From Allantophomopsis cytisporea (taxonomy: Eukaryota > Ascomycota > Leotiomycetes > Phacidiales > Phacidiaceae), in NCBI GenBank assembly GCA_024752435.1, contig CP103035.1:806001-870000 (forward strand): DNA of 64,000 nt, in the 5' to 3' direction. The notes under the pieces are model-generated. The model did no database searches, was not told the origin of the DNA, and saw nothing but the letters and a program-made list of their open reading frames with translations. Below are positions 45,509-57,124 of the stretch, piece after piece (position 1 is the first letter of the stretch; each line of letters opens with the position of its first letter). A program made the translations under genes and the position numbers.

Positions 45509-47234
45509 ATGACCGGGAAACCCATCTTTGTAGCTACGCATCCGCGTGCATGCTCAACAGCATTTGAACGGGTAAGCTTTCCATTCTTTTCTATATCCCA
45601 AGACCACTCATAGTATATGTACTAATTTAATTGAACAGGTCTTCATGACACGACGCGATACACTTGCTTGCGTACACGAGCCATTTGGCGACGCATTCTA
45701 CTTTGGCCCCGAGAGGCTCAGCTCACGATACGAGAACGACGAAAAAGCTAGAATAGACAGTGGTTTTGCCGACAGCACTTACAAGACTATATTCGAGAGA
45801 ATAGAGAGAGAGAATAAAGAGGTTCGAATTTCCCGCAGTTTCATTGTTCCCGTACCCCTTTCCTTTTGTTTGTCTCCGATCTCTGGAAGGCATATATTTG
45901 CAATGTTGCGTTACATGTGGCTCGTCAAAGATATGTGTATCATTTATGGAATCCACACTCCCCCCCCTCCAGAGTCCCTTTTTTTTTTTCTTTTCTTCTG
46001 GTCTCATACTGCGAGTGACATTGTCATGGGAAGAATTATGCTATTAAGCGGCATTGAAACCATTATTATTCATCGATTGCAAACCAGTCGAATCTACGAA
46101 GAACAACACAAAGACCCGTATCTCGCACCCAACGAGACTTATTTTCTTTATTTTGTCTTTCTCGTTCTCAGTCGGAAGAGGTGTTATCGATTCTGGAAAC
46201 TCACCATAGCAGGGCAAGCGTCTTTTCATCAAAGACATCACTCACTACCTCGTTCCTCCGAACGGCAAGCCCGCCACAATTGCACCATCTCTCGGCGGCA
46301 AGTCCGTAAAGAAGGGCGTCGGAACAAATGGTGTAAATGGTACAAATGGCGTCAATGGCGCCATCAACGGCACCAGCAATGGTGTCACAAATGGTGCTCA
46401 TAAGGCACCATACCCGTACGACACGGCTGCCGAACCAGGTAACCCAACCGTCGTACCCGCAGAGATCTTGAAACAATTCCATTTCACGTTTCTCATCCGT
46501 CACCCAAGAAGCAGCATTCCTTCTTACTTCCGCTGCACAATCCCACCTCTCGATGACGTCACTGGTTTCCATAATTTTATGCCTTCAGAGGCTGGCTACG
46601 ATGAGTTGCGTCGTGTTTTTGACTTCTTGAAGCAGCAGAATCAAGTTGGTCCTACAAAGGCTGGTGAACCTGCTTCAGAGAGTCTGAAGGGAGATGAAGT
46701 TAGCATCACGGTCGTCGATGCTGACGATCTTCTTGATACCCCTGCCGAGATCCTCCAAGCCTATTGTAAGGAAGTAGGACTGGAATACACACCAGACATG
46801 CTGGAATGGGATACCGAAGTCGACCACAAGCAAGCCCGAGATGCCTTTGAAAAATGGAGAGGGTTTCACAACGATGCCATTGAGAGCACGTCTCTCAAGC
46901 CAAGAGTCCACGTAAGTTCCCCCTTTTCTAGTCTACCTCCTTTCCATTTTTTCATCCTCTTCTTTTATGATTGGCTCTGGAACAGGAATGGAATCGGAAT
47001 TACGAGACAGAAAAGGGAATATTTAACCTTCTTTCGCGCTATGCGTGTGCCATTTTGAACAGAAGAAATGCTGACCAGTGTCTCGCCAAGAAGAAAAAGC
47101 CGAAGAGTGTCGAGGAGGAAAATGCGGAGTGGGAAGAGACGTATGGTGCTGAGAGTGCCAAGATTATTAGAGAGACTGTCGATGCTAACATCCCCGACTA
47201 CGAGTACTTGAAGAGCTTTGCCATCAAGGTCTGA
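45509..47234 (+). CDS. P-loop sulfotransferase-like protein
   Basis: Fungal P-loop protein related to sulfotransferases, about 362 aa; biochemical role unknown. Proposed exons 45509-45571, 45639-45821, 46213-46911 and 47091-47234. The N-terminal loop HPRACSTAFER resembles the 5'-phosphosulfate-binding loop of sulfotransferases. Conserved-looking blocks follow: RRDTLACVHEPFGDAFY, KRLFIKDITHYL, FHFTFLIRHPRSSIPSYFR and MPSEAGYDELRRVFDF. A Gly-Val/Thr-Asn-Gly repeat interrupts the middle. Intron 2 is 391 nt with a weak donor (GTTCGA); intron 3 is 177 nt, with a CTGAC branch site 13 nt before its acceptor, and was chosen to join KPRVH to KKKPKSVEEE. These two joins rest on remembered family sequence and are the least certain part. 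Confidence 0.75.
46321..46396 (+). repeat. coding repeat, Val/Thr-Asn-Gly units
   Basis: Imperfect 9-12 nt repeats around AATGG code NG-rich peptide units inside the sulfotransferase-like protein. Likely a surface loop of variable length. Confidence 0.7.
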
Positions 47235-47620
47235 TTTTTATGACCGTCATGAATCGGATGATAAGGAGGAAAAGGGAAACATCTTCGCTTTGTTTGTTAT
47301 GGCTTTATATTCCTACTCTGTAGTTTAAAGTCGTTTGTATCTCCTGATTGCTGTAGTCGAACAAGGTAGTTCCAGGCAATATGTAAATGGATCGTCACTC
47401 GTAGAATCGACATGTCTAGAAGTATATACGAATACACAGGGTAAAGGAAGACTAATGGTTATCTGGATTTGAAGAAGCTTTAAGAATTCTGTATTGCAGG
47501 AACGTAAATAGAGGCCAGTGACACAAATGGATTTTTTGCTCTACATTCAAGTCCTGTCCTGTAATATGATACACAAACCTGCGCCATGCATATAATCATA
47601 CATTCCCTCCCTGTCCCCAT
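47235..47620. other. intergenic, convergent 3' ends
   Basis: 386 nt between two convergent stops. Nothing else seen. Confidence 0.5.
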
Positions 47621-48419
47621 CTACAACACCACTGGCTCCTTGGGTACGCCCTCAGCCTCAGCCTGCACCTCAGATGGCGGCGCAGTCTGAGGACCTCTCT
47701 CTCTAAGCCCCCTCTCCATATGCCAATGGCTAACATTCCCCGGCCAGCTCTCAGCAAACTCAGCATCGACGATATCCGTCCAGCTAACGACGACCTCGCC
47801 GCCGACCAAGCCCTCGCGCTCGGCAATGCCCAACGCAGCCGACAGATCCGCAACGCTGTTGGCCTTCTGATCGCACAGCTTGCGGCCGCGCTCCTTCCTG
47901 CTCAGGAAGCGCGTCCTCGTCTTCTTCGTCCCCGGATTCTCCTTGTCTTCGTACGTATCCTCCTTCAACGCGAAGTCATCTGGCCACGCCGTCTCGTGCA
48001 GCTTGCGGAACTCCCGTAGCTTCTGGAACGTCTGCAGCCCGGCCTTCTGTGCGTTGTCGGGGAAGCGTACGGAGGCTAATGGTGCCCATAGATCTTTTCG
48101 TAGCGCTGCTGGCACCGTTTTCTTGCCATTGTATGGCAGTTGGCGGAGGGAGTGGCTATTCTGTGCGTGTGTTAGCTGCTGGTCTTGCCAATTGATGCCA
48201 TTGATGGTATTGTTTCAGGAGCGAGAGCCTTACTCGTAGGGCTTTGGTGAGTGAGTAGACTACTTGGTTGGTCTGGAGGTGGTTGTAGATGAATATCTCG
48301 CGGCCGTGCTCTGGTCCCGGTTGTGGGGGCACATAGATGACCTTTTTTTGCGGGGGAGGCTTGCGGCCCTTAGGACCTTTGCGCAGCACGCGTTTCACGA
48401 AGGTCGTGGCTGCGTTCAT
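47621..48419 (-). CDS. MHR1: mitochondrial large ribosomal subunit protein mL67 / Mhr1
   Basis: Mitochondrial ribosomal protein mL67; the yeast homologue Mhr1 also promotes homologous pairing of mitochondrial DNA. 241 aa. Exons 48234-48419 and 47621-48160, intron 73 nt. Basic N-terminus (FVKRVLRKGPKGRKPPPQKK) fits mitochondrial import and rRNA contact. Family blocks are REIFIYNHLQTNQVVYSLTK, NSHSLRQLPYNGKKTVPAAL and QTFQKLREFRKLHE. The C-terminus is acidic and Pro-rich. GC content is high for the window. Confidence 0.9.
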
Positions 48420-48697
48420 TGTATTGCTTTTGAACTCGAATTGAGGCGTGCCGATACGATTTCATGATCTCGAGAAAGTCAACGGCATTTGCCGTGTCTA
48501 TATTTGTTGTGGCCTGACAGTCTAGGGTAAGATTCAGGCACATATGAGAGCTTGGAGCATCTCTGCTTTATCACGTGACTACGTACAGACTCTTGTAACC
48601 TTAGGAGTCAACACTTATTGGTGCCAACGAAGCGGGGCGTCAGCGGGACTCCCGGAATTCCAGTTGCTTCTCCGCCATCCCAGTTGTTTCCGCCTCG

Positions 48698-48705
48698 TTC
48701 TCGAA
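48698..48705 (+). promoter_or_regulatory. heat-shock-element core TTCTCGAA
   Basis: Two inverted nGAAn units with 2-bp spacing, the basic Hsf1 site, about 330 nt upstream of the Hsp104 start. Only two clear units are seen, so binding is inference. Confidence 0.4.
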
Positions 48706-48782
48706 ACAAGACCTATGCACCAGTAGCTACCAGAAATCACCAGATTCGACGTCACTCACTTTAGAAACTGAGCATCGTCGAC

Positions 48783-48789
48783 TATATAT
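48783..48789 (+). promoter_or_regulatory. TATA-like box
   Basis: TATATAT about 80 nt downstream of the heat-shock core and 245 nt upstream of the Hsp104 ATG. Confidence 0.4.
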
Positions 48790-49032
48790 TTCCTCGAATT
48801 GTCAGTTGACCAAAGAATTATTTCTCATCACAGACAAAGTCAAATAACACACAGACGATAATTCAAAAACCCAACTGGCAAACAGTTGTTTCAGCCTCGT
48901 GCTTTAAGCACTTCTTATCATACATATTCACATCAACGAGTTTACGACTACGATTTACGATAATTAAAGTCTATCAACGCGACTTTTTTTTTTCTATAAC
49001 CTCATTCATATTTTCCATAATCAGTCACAAAC

Positions 49033-51819
49033 ATGGCAGCAAACATGCAATTCACCGATAAGGGCAAGAAGTCCCTTGAGGATGCCATGGCCCTGGCAGA
49101 ACAATACGCACACTCTCAACTTCTTCCTATCCATCTCGCGGTCTCGTTACTCGACCCACCGCCAGATGAGTCGAAGGACCAACAACAAACCGTCAACGCC
49201 TCTCATGGTGCTGCATCCTCTTCACTCTTCCGTCAGGTTGTCGAAAGAGCTCATGGCGATCCACAACTATTTGATCGTGCGCTCAAGAAGGCGCTCGTCA
49301 GATTACCCAGCCAGGATCCTCCGCCAGAGCAGATCTCCATGTCGCCTTCATTCTCCAAGGTCTTGAGATCGGCTACTGAACTGCAAAAGACTCAGAAGGA
49401 CAGCTATATTGCCGTGGACCACTTGATTACGGCATTGGCCCAAGACACCTCTGTCCAGAAGTGCTTGGCGGAAGCAAACATCCCAAATTCGAAGCTGTTG
49501 CAAGATGCTGTGCAACAAATCCGCGGAACCAAGAGAGTTGACTCCAAGACCGCTGATGCGGAGGAGGAGAATGAGAACTTGAAGAAGTTCACAATCGATA
49601 TGACTGCCATGGCTAGAGAAGGAAAGATCGATCCAGTCATTGGTAGAGAGGAGGAGATCAGAAGAACGATTAGAATTTTGTCGAGAAGAACAAAGAACAA
49701 CCCAGTATTGATCGGAGAGCCTGGTGTAGGAAAGACTACTGTCGTTGAGGGTCTGGCGCAGCGAATCGTCAATGCTGATGTCCCAGATAACCTTGCTGCT
49801 TGCAAGCTCTTGTCCCTCGACGTTGGTTCTTTGGTCGCTGGTAGCAAGTACCGTGGAGAGTTTGAGGAGAGAATGAAGGGTGTTTTGAAGGAGATTGAGG
49901 AGTCAAAGGAGATGATCGTTCTCTTCGTCGACGAGATGCATCTGCTTATGGGTGCTGGCTCTAGTGGTGATGGTGGTATGGATGCTGCCAACTTGCTCAA
50001 GCCTATGTTGGCAAGAGGTCAGCTTCACTGCATCGGTGCTACCACCTTGGCCGAATACAGAAAATACATCGAGAAGGATGCGGCATTTGAACGACGATTC
50101 CAACAAGTCATGGTTAAGGAGCCCAGCATTCCAGAAACCATCTCTATTCTTCGAGGTCTCAAGGAGCGTTACGAGGTCCACCACGGTGTCAACATTGCTG
50201 ATGCTGCGATTGTGGCCTCTGCTACCCTCGCTGCGCGCTACTTGACCCAGAGAAGACTTCCAGATTCTGCTGTTGATCTCATCGATGAGGCTGCCGCAGC
50301 AGTCCGAGTCGCTCGCGAGTCGCAGCCCGAGATTCTAGATTCGCTTGAGCGAAAGTTGCGACAGCTCAAGATTGAGATTCACGCTCTTTCTCGAGAGAAG
50401 GATGAAGCCTCAGTCGCTCGTCTTGCCCAAGCCAAGCAAGATGCTGAGAATGTCGAGGAGGAGCTTCGACCATTGCGCGAGAAGTACGAAAGCGAGAGAA
50501 AGCGTGGCAAGGACATTCAAGAAGCTAAGGTCAAGCTTGACCAGCTTCGTGTCAAGTACGATGAGGCCACTCGTATGGGAGACGATAGCAAGGCTGCTGA
50601 TTTGCAGTACTATGCTATCCCAGAACAACTCGAGCACATCAAGCTTTTGGAGAAGGAGAAGGCTAAGGCCGATGCGGCTCTCAGTGCCAACGGTAACCCA
50701 GATTCTGGTGGAACCATGATCACCGATGTTGTCGGCCCAGACCAAATCAACGAAATTGTCGCTCGCTGGACTGGTATCCCTGTCACAAGACTGAAGACTT
50801 CGGAGAAGGACAAGCTCTTGCACATGGAGAAGGTTCTTGGCAAGCTCGTTGTTGGCCAGAAGGAAGCTGTCAGCTCCGTCTCCAATGCTATCAGACTTCA
50901 AAGATCTGGTCTTGCCAATCCAAATCAACCACCAAGTTTCCTGTTCTGTGGTCCTTCAGGTACCGGTAAGACCTTGCTCACCAAGGCACTCGCCGAGTTC
51001 CTGTTCGATGATCCAAAGGCCATGATCAGATTCGATATGTCTGAATACCAAGAACGTCATTCTTTGTCTCGTATGATTGGTGCACCACCAGGATACGTAG
51101 GCCACGACGCAGGCGGACAGCTCACCGAATCCCTCCGCCGCCGCCCATTCTCCATCCTCCTCTTCGATGAGGTTGAGAAGGCTGCCAAGGAAGTCCTCAC
51201 TGTCCTCCTGCAACTCATGGATGACGGCCGCATCACTGATGGCCAAGGACGCATTGTCGACGCACGCAACTGTATCGTCGTCATGACCTCCAACCTCGGT
51301 GCCGAATATCTGGCACGCCAGAACGCTCCAGACGGCAAGATCGACCCAACCACCAAGGAGATGGTCCACACAGCCCTCCGCAACTACTTCTTGCCAGAGT
51401 TCCTCAACCGTATCTCGTCCATCGTCATCTTCAACCGCCTCAGCAAGAACGAAATCAGGAAGATCGTCGACCTTCGCCTTGACGAGATCCAAAAGCGTCT
51501 GACTGCTAACGGCCGCAACGTTCTGATCGATTGCTCGCCAGAAGTCAAGGATTACCTTGGTGCTGCGGGTTACAGTCCAGCCTACGGTGCACGTCCACTG
51601 GCGAGACTTATTGAGAAGGAGGTACTCAACAGATTGGCGGTGCTTATGCTCCGTGGAAGTATCAAGGATGGAGAGAAGGCCAGAGTCATTATGGTGGACG
51701 GTAGACTTGATGTACTACCTAACCATGGAGAGGAGAGTGAGCAGAGCTCAGAAGAGGAGATGGCTGTTGATGATGTTGAGGAGGTAATAGGTGATGAGGA
51801 TATGGATCTCTACGAGTAG
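49033..51819 (+). CDS. HSP104: Hsp104/ClpB-type protein disaggregase
   Basis: Cytosolic AAA+ chaperone that extracts proteins from aggregates with Hsp70. Intronless, 928 aa, full length. N-terminal Clp domain (MQFTDKGKKSLEDAMALAEQ), then nucleotide-binding domain 1 with Walker A GEPGVGKT at 228-235 and Walker B VLFVDEMH. The middle coiled-coil domain runs at about 410-530. Nucleotide-binding domain 2 has Walker A GPSGTGKT at 640-647, pore loop GYVG and Walker B LLFDEVEKA. The C-terminal small domain has GARPLARLIEKEVLN. The acidic end MDLYE differs in its last residues from the yeast DDDLD tail. Lack of introns is common in stress genes. Confidence 0.97.
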   Translation: MAANMQFTDKGKKSLEDAMALAEQYAHSQLLPIHLAVSLLDPPPDESKDQQQTVNASHGAASSSLFRQVVERAHGDPQLFDRALKKALVRLPSQDPPPEQISMSPSFSKVLRSATELQKTQKDSYIAVDHLITALAQDTSVQKCLAEANIPNSKLLQDAVQQIRGTKRVDSKTADAEEENENLKKFTIDMTAMAREGKIDPVIGREEEIRRTIRILSRRTKNNPVLIGEPGVGKTTVVEGLAQRIVNADVPDNLAACKLLSLDVGSLVAGSKYRGEFEERMKGVLKEIEESKEMIVLFVDEMHLLMGAGSSGDGGMDAANLLKPMLARGQLHCIGATTLAEYRKYIEKDAAFERRFQQVMVKEPSIPETISILRGLKERYEVHHGVNIADAAIVASATLAARYLTQRRLPDSAVDLIDEAAAAVRVARESQPEILDSLERKLRQLKIEIHALSREKDEASVARLAQAKQDAENVEEELRPLREKYESERKRGKDIQEAKVKLDQLRVKYDEATRMGDDSKAADLQYYAIPEQLEHIKLLEKEKAKADAALSANGNPDSGGTMITDVVGPDQINEIVARWTGIPVTRLKTSEKDKLLHMEKVLGKLVVGQKEAVSSVSNAIRLQRSGLANPNQPPSFLFCGPSGTGKTLLTKALAEFLFDDPKAMIRFDMSEYQERHSLSRMIGAPPGYVGHDAGGQLTESLRRRPFSILLFDEVEKAAKEVLTVLLQLMDDGRITDGQGRIVDARNCIVVMTSNLGAEYLARQNAPDGKIDPTTKEMVHTALRNYFLPEFLNRISSIVIFNRLSKNEIRKIVDLRLDEIQKRLTANGRNVLIDCSPEVKDYLGAAGYSPAYGARPLARLIEKEVLNRLAVLMLRGSIKDGEKARVIMVDGRLDVLPNHGEESEQSSEEEMAVDDVEEVIGDEDMDLYE

Positions 51820-52845
51820 ATGGCATATTTTCAAAGGAGAACTTAGGTGTTTAAAGAATTTCTTTTTTTCAAAGGCTAATAGCTAGGCGTTGGGGCTTAG
51901 GATAAGGGATACCAGAGTGTAACGAGCGAGATTTCTTGTAATGAGGATGAATTAAGAATATAAATATTAGATCATCAATTCTTTTTGTGCCTTTGAGTGA
52001 GTGGTTTAATGTAAAATGTAGAATGTTAAGAAAAAGAAAAAAGAAGGAAAAAAGAATATCAACGAAGATTGTCTTTACTTTTGATGGATATCTGGAAATA
52101 AAAACAAGAGACCCAATTTTACTTTGAGTAAGAAGTCGGGTTTTCAATACTTCAAATGGTAGATCAATGATATTGAAAATTAAAACACTGTTACTATCAG
52201 TTTTTACAAACACATAGACTAGAAAAAGAAATACAAAATACTTAAAAGAAATCAAATATCGATGAAAGAAGGCTTATATAATAGTGCAGTATTGAACGAG
52301 AGATTCATTTATTAATAAGAATGTTTCAACAGTTAAGTCTTTACAAGAACGAAGATGAGAATAGAAACTAACAACAGTAAAGAGCTAAACAACGTCGATG
52401 ACGACGACAGGTGCTCTATTGTAAAAGTAGTAGTGGGTCATAGGATCCTCAGACACAATGAAGTTTTGGGAAGGACATACTCAAGAACCTGGAGAAGAGT
52501 TTTGATGCCTGATCTCGGGTCAGTTTTGTACATATCCTTCTCGATTTCAAGGAATTTGCAACAGGCCCAGGCAACTATCGACAGATTCACAACTACACTA
52601 ACACATCCAAGACGTAAAATCACAGCAGGCAGAATCACATTTCACCAAGGAACGTTCAGTAAGTGACAACAAGTCACATTGATCTCATGAAACCCCCTCA
52701 CCAAACGCCCTTCTTTTGCCACGTAAACGCCCTCAATGCTCCTGACACACGATTCACTATGCCCACACGAAGCCCCGATACCACGAGCTTCAACAAGCAT
52801 CCTGCTCAAGCATGCGGCATGAAGCAAGCCCAATTCCCGCTTAAA
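51820..52845. other. intergenic, convergent 3' ends, AT-rich
   Basis: About 1.03 kb between the Hsp104 stop and the CSN1 stop. The first half is strongly AT-rich. A 128-codon minus-strand frame at 51869-52255 is hydrophobic only because of T-rich codons. No supported gene. Confidence 0.5.
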
Positions 52846-54412
52846 TCAAACCACAGCAGCGCTGCCGTACAATGAGTCCTGCATGCCCTGATTGTTCTTT
52901 GCCGTGCCTCGGACTTCGAGCTCTGCTGCTATGAGATTCATGCGCTGGATACGGCGACGGGTTTCCTGCGTGTACTCATTTGCTGTGGAAAGGACTTCAT
53001 TCTGAAGGTTGGCACGTGGGAGAGTAGGAAGAGAGGTGAGAACCTAGAAGTGTTAAGAAGGACTCGTTCTAAGTTGGGATGGAAACATACTCTGTTCTGG
53101 GTATCAATCCTTGCATCCAACATGCCGCTTTCGATCATATCCGCAAGCTCGGAGTCAATTGTCTCGCCTGGGGAAGCAAAGGCTTCATTCATGCTATCGA
53201 GTGTGACGCAGGAGAAGGGAATGAAGTACTGGACAATACTCTTGCTTCTTATAAGACGGTAGAGCTCAGCAGCGTGTGGTTGGAGATAGATATCGAGTTC
53301 ATAGTCGGCTCGGTAATTCTGGAGGATACTTAAACATGCAGAGTATCTGCTGTTGACGAAGAAACCAATGGCACGACGCAGATGAGGCTCAAGTTCAAGG
53401 TAAATACGGAAGTCTTGGTTCTCAAGTACACGTGACTGAAGCTCTGCGCGATCCATGGTGGCCAATGCACATAGTCCTCCATAGATGGCTATATCGTTAG
53501 GGCTTAAGATGTCATTGATATCTTTGTTTACCCCAATTTGAGTGGCGCTGAGGAAGCCTCGGGCAGCGTCATAGTAATTTCCGGTTGCCAGAGAAGCCAA
53601 GCCAGAGGTGATGGACGTATATGACTGAAGAGCCGATGTTCCCTCCGGTGACAATTGCATACTTCGTAGCTTTTGTACTTGAGAGCTGACAAGCATCCAG
53701 TTTCTCTGCTCGATAGCGACACTGATAAGGTGTTTGCCGATATCAACGATGTGTTTATTTGCGCCAACTTCGGCTCGCATTCGTACATAGGCCTCCTGTG
53801 CTTTGACGTAATCACCAATATCTTGATAATGTTTGCCTAGATCCTCATTGCCCATCTGGTCATGTCAGCAGTCTGCACAAGGCAATGGATGATGTACGAA
53901 ACATACACGAATGCTTTCTTTGATGAGATTGTTTTTGTAGCCTTTCAGTTCTGTCTCGAGCTTTATACTCTTACGCTCCACACGTTTGCGAGTTTCGTCT
54001 AACCACTCCTGATCCAGTTTTGCTTCTGGATCATCTGGTGCTGCGGCTGCTAATGCGCGCTGGGCAAAGATATATCGTTGAACTGAGTTGCCTGCTTTGG
54101 CTTCTTGGACTGCAAGTCTAAGAGCTTCAACAGAGAGTGGCACGGAGGAAACACCAATAGTGTAAAGACGTTCGAATCTGGTTGGACCTGAGATTACACC
54201 TGTCAGAGCTAAGCTTTTTGTGGTATATATTCAATCTTCTAACCTCTGTATAATGAAATGTATGATTGTAACTCAAACTTGGGCAATTCTACACATGCGT
54301 AAGCTTAGCTATGCCATAGACAATCCGGTATGTAGCCCCTACCAGTCACTACCACCGCGCCTGACTCTGACTGAAATCTAGAGAATTCCTCTGGCACCGC
54401 TGAAGTCGTCAT
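52846..54412 (-). CDS. csn1: COP9 signalosome subunit 1
   Basis: Scaffold subunit of the COP9 signalosome, which removes Nedd8 from cullins; in fungi it affects development and light responses. About 452 aa. Five exons: 54343-54412, 54244-54288, 53907-54187, 53091-53855 and 52846-53043, all phases consistent. The joins give VVTELPKFELQSYISLYRG|PTRFERLYTIG, a CSN1 hallmark. The middle is helical (TPR-like: EDLGKHYQDIGDYVKAQEAY). The PCI domain follows, with IVQYFIPFSCVTLD and the winged-helix end ARIDTQNRVL. The tail is helical and ends GSAAVV. Rpn7 of the proteasome lid is the nearest alternative; the N-terminal block favours CSN1. Confidence 0.9.
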
Positions 54413-57124
54413 TCTGTCTCATGCACAAGATCACTCGCATCAATTAACAAGAAAGCTTTGATGACGTTGGGAAGGCGAAGTATGTTCGCGGGTCAATCAA
54501 ACGAAACGCTGATTCTAGGATCTAAGAAAACGCTCTGCTAAGTATGAAGAGAGAATGGAAGAACCGATGCTGATGGTCTTTGTCGTCGTGACAATCTGTT
54601 GTGGATATTATCTGTGGTGCAAGCTCTCCAGAGGTTAAGGTTGAGAGCTACCTACGAAGCTACCTTGGGCAAAGTGACGGGGTTGTGAATCCGATAATAA
54701 CCTTATCGCGATTACAGTCCTCAGGCTACAATAATTAATCTGCACGTGAAATCAAACTCCGCTCGAATTTATCCGCCCCGTCCCATCCGACCCGCAATAT
54801 CCTCTGGATGCCTATGTATTAATCAAGACCACAAGTCCTTATGCATTATTCTGACTTGACTCGACTCCGTGCTTGAGTAAGGTAGAAAGAAAGAAGGTAC
54901 CAGGTAGGGTATGGTGGTACCTCTTCCAGGATTGGCGCACGTCGAGACGTTCTACACGTGACTGATCAGCATCATCAGCAGAAATCTAATCCATAAGGCG
55001 TAGCTCGCTTTACCATTATCTGATTTGATTGGAAATGTCATCACATTCCGACCACCAGAGAACAGCAATCTACGTCGCACTACTCCTGAAGAAGACCCAC
55101 GACAACATCTGACATGGTCCTCCTGGCCATCCTTGAGATATGAAAGGCTTAGTTGAAATCCGAGACCGCGGACACGACCTTATTTGGCGATTCTGTTTGT
55201 TTTGCCCAGACTTACATGGACAACATGTTGTCAGTGCTGGAATACGCATTGAGATCCTTCACGAGAAAAATGAGCAGAATAGTAAGAATGTTTTACGATG
55301 CACGATCTGACAACGGCTATACGATCTCCTCCGAAAGCGCGCCGAGGTTATTGTTGTATGGACGTCTCATCGAAGAGGCGGCGGAGGCTGAGGGAGGCTG
55401 AGGTGAGGAACAAAGCCCTGTGATACTTTTCCAAGTCAAGGAACAAGGAGATAGCCGTGGATGTCAAAAATCGCGCAAGATGCTTGCTATTACTTATTGA
55501 TCATCCCTAACTTGAATTTCCTGACATATCAGATTGAGATGAATAGAAACAGGCATCTAAATTAAGCACTAGAGACAACGTTGACTAATCAATATTTCCT
55601 CCCTGGAAAGAAAAAAAAAGAAGAAAAGATTTTGCACGTTTTGGGGACTTGCATAGAGTAAAAGGGCACCGCATGTAAAGCAGGCCCTAGGAGGTAAAGT
55701 TAAAGTCGAGCAACTCATGGTCGGTCTTAATGCATATGCACACTACAATATCACCGTATATCCGCACCGATAAGCACCGATCAGACCCCTGGGAGGCTCG
55801 CTCGCTATTGCGGTTAAGCCCAACAACTACCGAGGTATATAACCGAATTTCTGTGTTGGTTTTTGTCTTTTAACACAAGGAGGAAGTACGGAGGTAGGGA
55901 GTAAGAGAACGAAGTGTTACAAGCGGAGACTGGTGTAAGGAGATGTCAAAGCTCGTGTGGTGGTTGAAAGGACATTTCTGGAATTTCAGGAGTTTCAGTA
56001 TTGTTGTAGTAAGGTATGTAGAAATAAGCTATGTACCTACCTATGTATGTACATATGTAGAGCACATATGTATCATCGGCGTACGGTGCTTCAAGAGAGC
56101 GAGCAAGTGACAGGACAGGCGGCGCGTCATCATTGGAATATTCCCGCCTTTCACCAGTCAATAAGACTCCAGAGGCGCACGCAGGACATAATTCCGCTTT
56201 TGATATGTATGTGGCGTGCATTTGACCTTTCGCTCCACTGAAACTCGCCAATAGAAAGGTCAGTTATTGCCAGAAGCCAAATGCTATTTGAAGATTCACA
56301 CCTTATGACTGTACATACAATAAAGTATGATCGGGATTCCGATACTATGGCTGGCTTGCTTCTGTTCATTCTCATGGAAACTCCGTCTATACCATTCCCG
56401 CAATGGGAACCCGGACAAGAAAAGCTATGAGGTGACTTGACAAGATGGAGGAAGAGGAAGTCACAGATATAGATCTTTGGCCTTCAAGAGTCATAAGAAG
56501 GGTAGCTCGGTGATCATACTTGGATTCAGCTCTTGCTTTGGTGTCGCCATAAGACTACACGATATTAAAGTTAGATCAAAGAGCTTCTGCTGCCAATGAA
56601 TATATTGGCGAGTACTCACTCACTCACTCACTTCTACGTATTGGACGTTTGATTTTCTCCTCACGCACATTCGAAAAGAAGATCAACACAAATCAATTAC
56701 TGTGGAAATCAGCACTGATTATCATGTATAAATATCCTCTCACTCGCTCTCTGAGTCTTACGTCGAGGGTTGTCCTTGTAAATTGCTCAACGTCATGAAT
56801 AGAAAAACTCATGGGGTGTGCTAAACCACTGTTATGGAGGGTCAGTGAATCAGAGTCCGACACTGAGCGCCGAGAAGCGCCGGCGCCGCATTCTACCATT
56901 GCTACTTTACTACATTACTTACTTACCTCCTCCATACATTATTATTCACCCACCACGCTGCTGCGGGCCACCTCAAAATTCCCCTCAACTTCACTTCTTA
57001 GCCTGTGACTCTTGCTCCCCACTTGATTATCAAAAAGATAATGCGCCCAAAGTAAGGACTTCTACCGCCCACCGGCCTTCTATGTCTATTGCGATTACAC
57101 CCTCCGAAAAAAGCACTCCCAAGA
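54413..57124. other. intergenic between divergent genes
   Basis: About 2.7 kb. No supported gene. An 82-codon plus-strand frame at 55153-55401 lacks features. The stretch before the regulator at 57.1 kb is pyrimidine-rich and probably a long leader. Confidence 0.5.

Larger units (their letters stand above)
48420..49032. promoter_or_regulatory. divergent mL67 / Hsp104 promoter region
   Basis: 613 nt between divergent starts. It carries a heat-shock-element-like core and a TATA-like box (listed separately) on the Hsp104 side. The last about 240 nt before the Hsp104 ATG are A/T- and CA-rich, consistent with a long 5' UTR. Confidence 0.55.

Noticed and set aside
45819..45832. B-box-like GGTTCGAATTTCC suggestive of a tRNA
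   Set aside because: No A box or acceptor stem at the right distance; it spans an exon end and a proposed donor.
46984..47090. Reading of this segment as an exon of the sulfotransferase-like gene
   Set aside because: It stays open, but a CTGAC branch and acceptor at 47090 give the remembered family continuation KKKPKSVEEE; the segment looks intronic. cDNA would settle it.
49404..50000. 198-codon frame antisense to Hsp104
   Set aside because: Shadow of a strongly conserved coding region.
51869..52255. 128-codon hydrophobic frame downstream of Hsp104
   Set aside because: The hydrophobicity comes from T-rich codons in AT-rich DNA; no good start context or family match.
55153..55401. 82-codon plus-strand frame between CSN1 and the second C6 regulator
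   Set aside because: No domain features, no splice extension and length within chance expectation.
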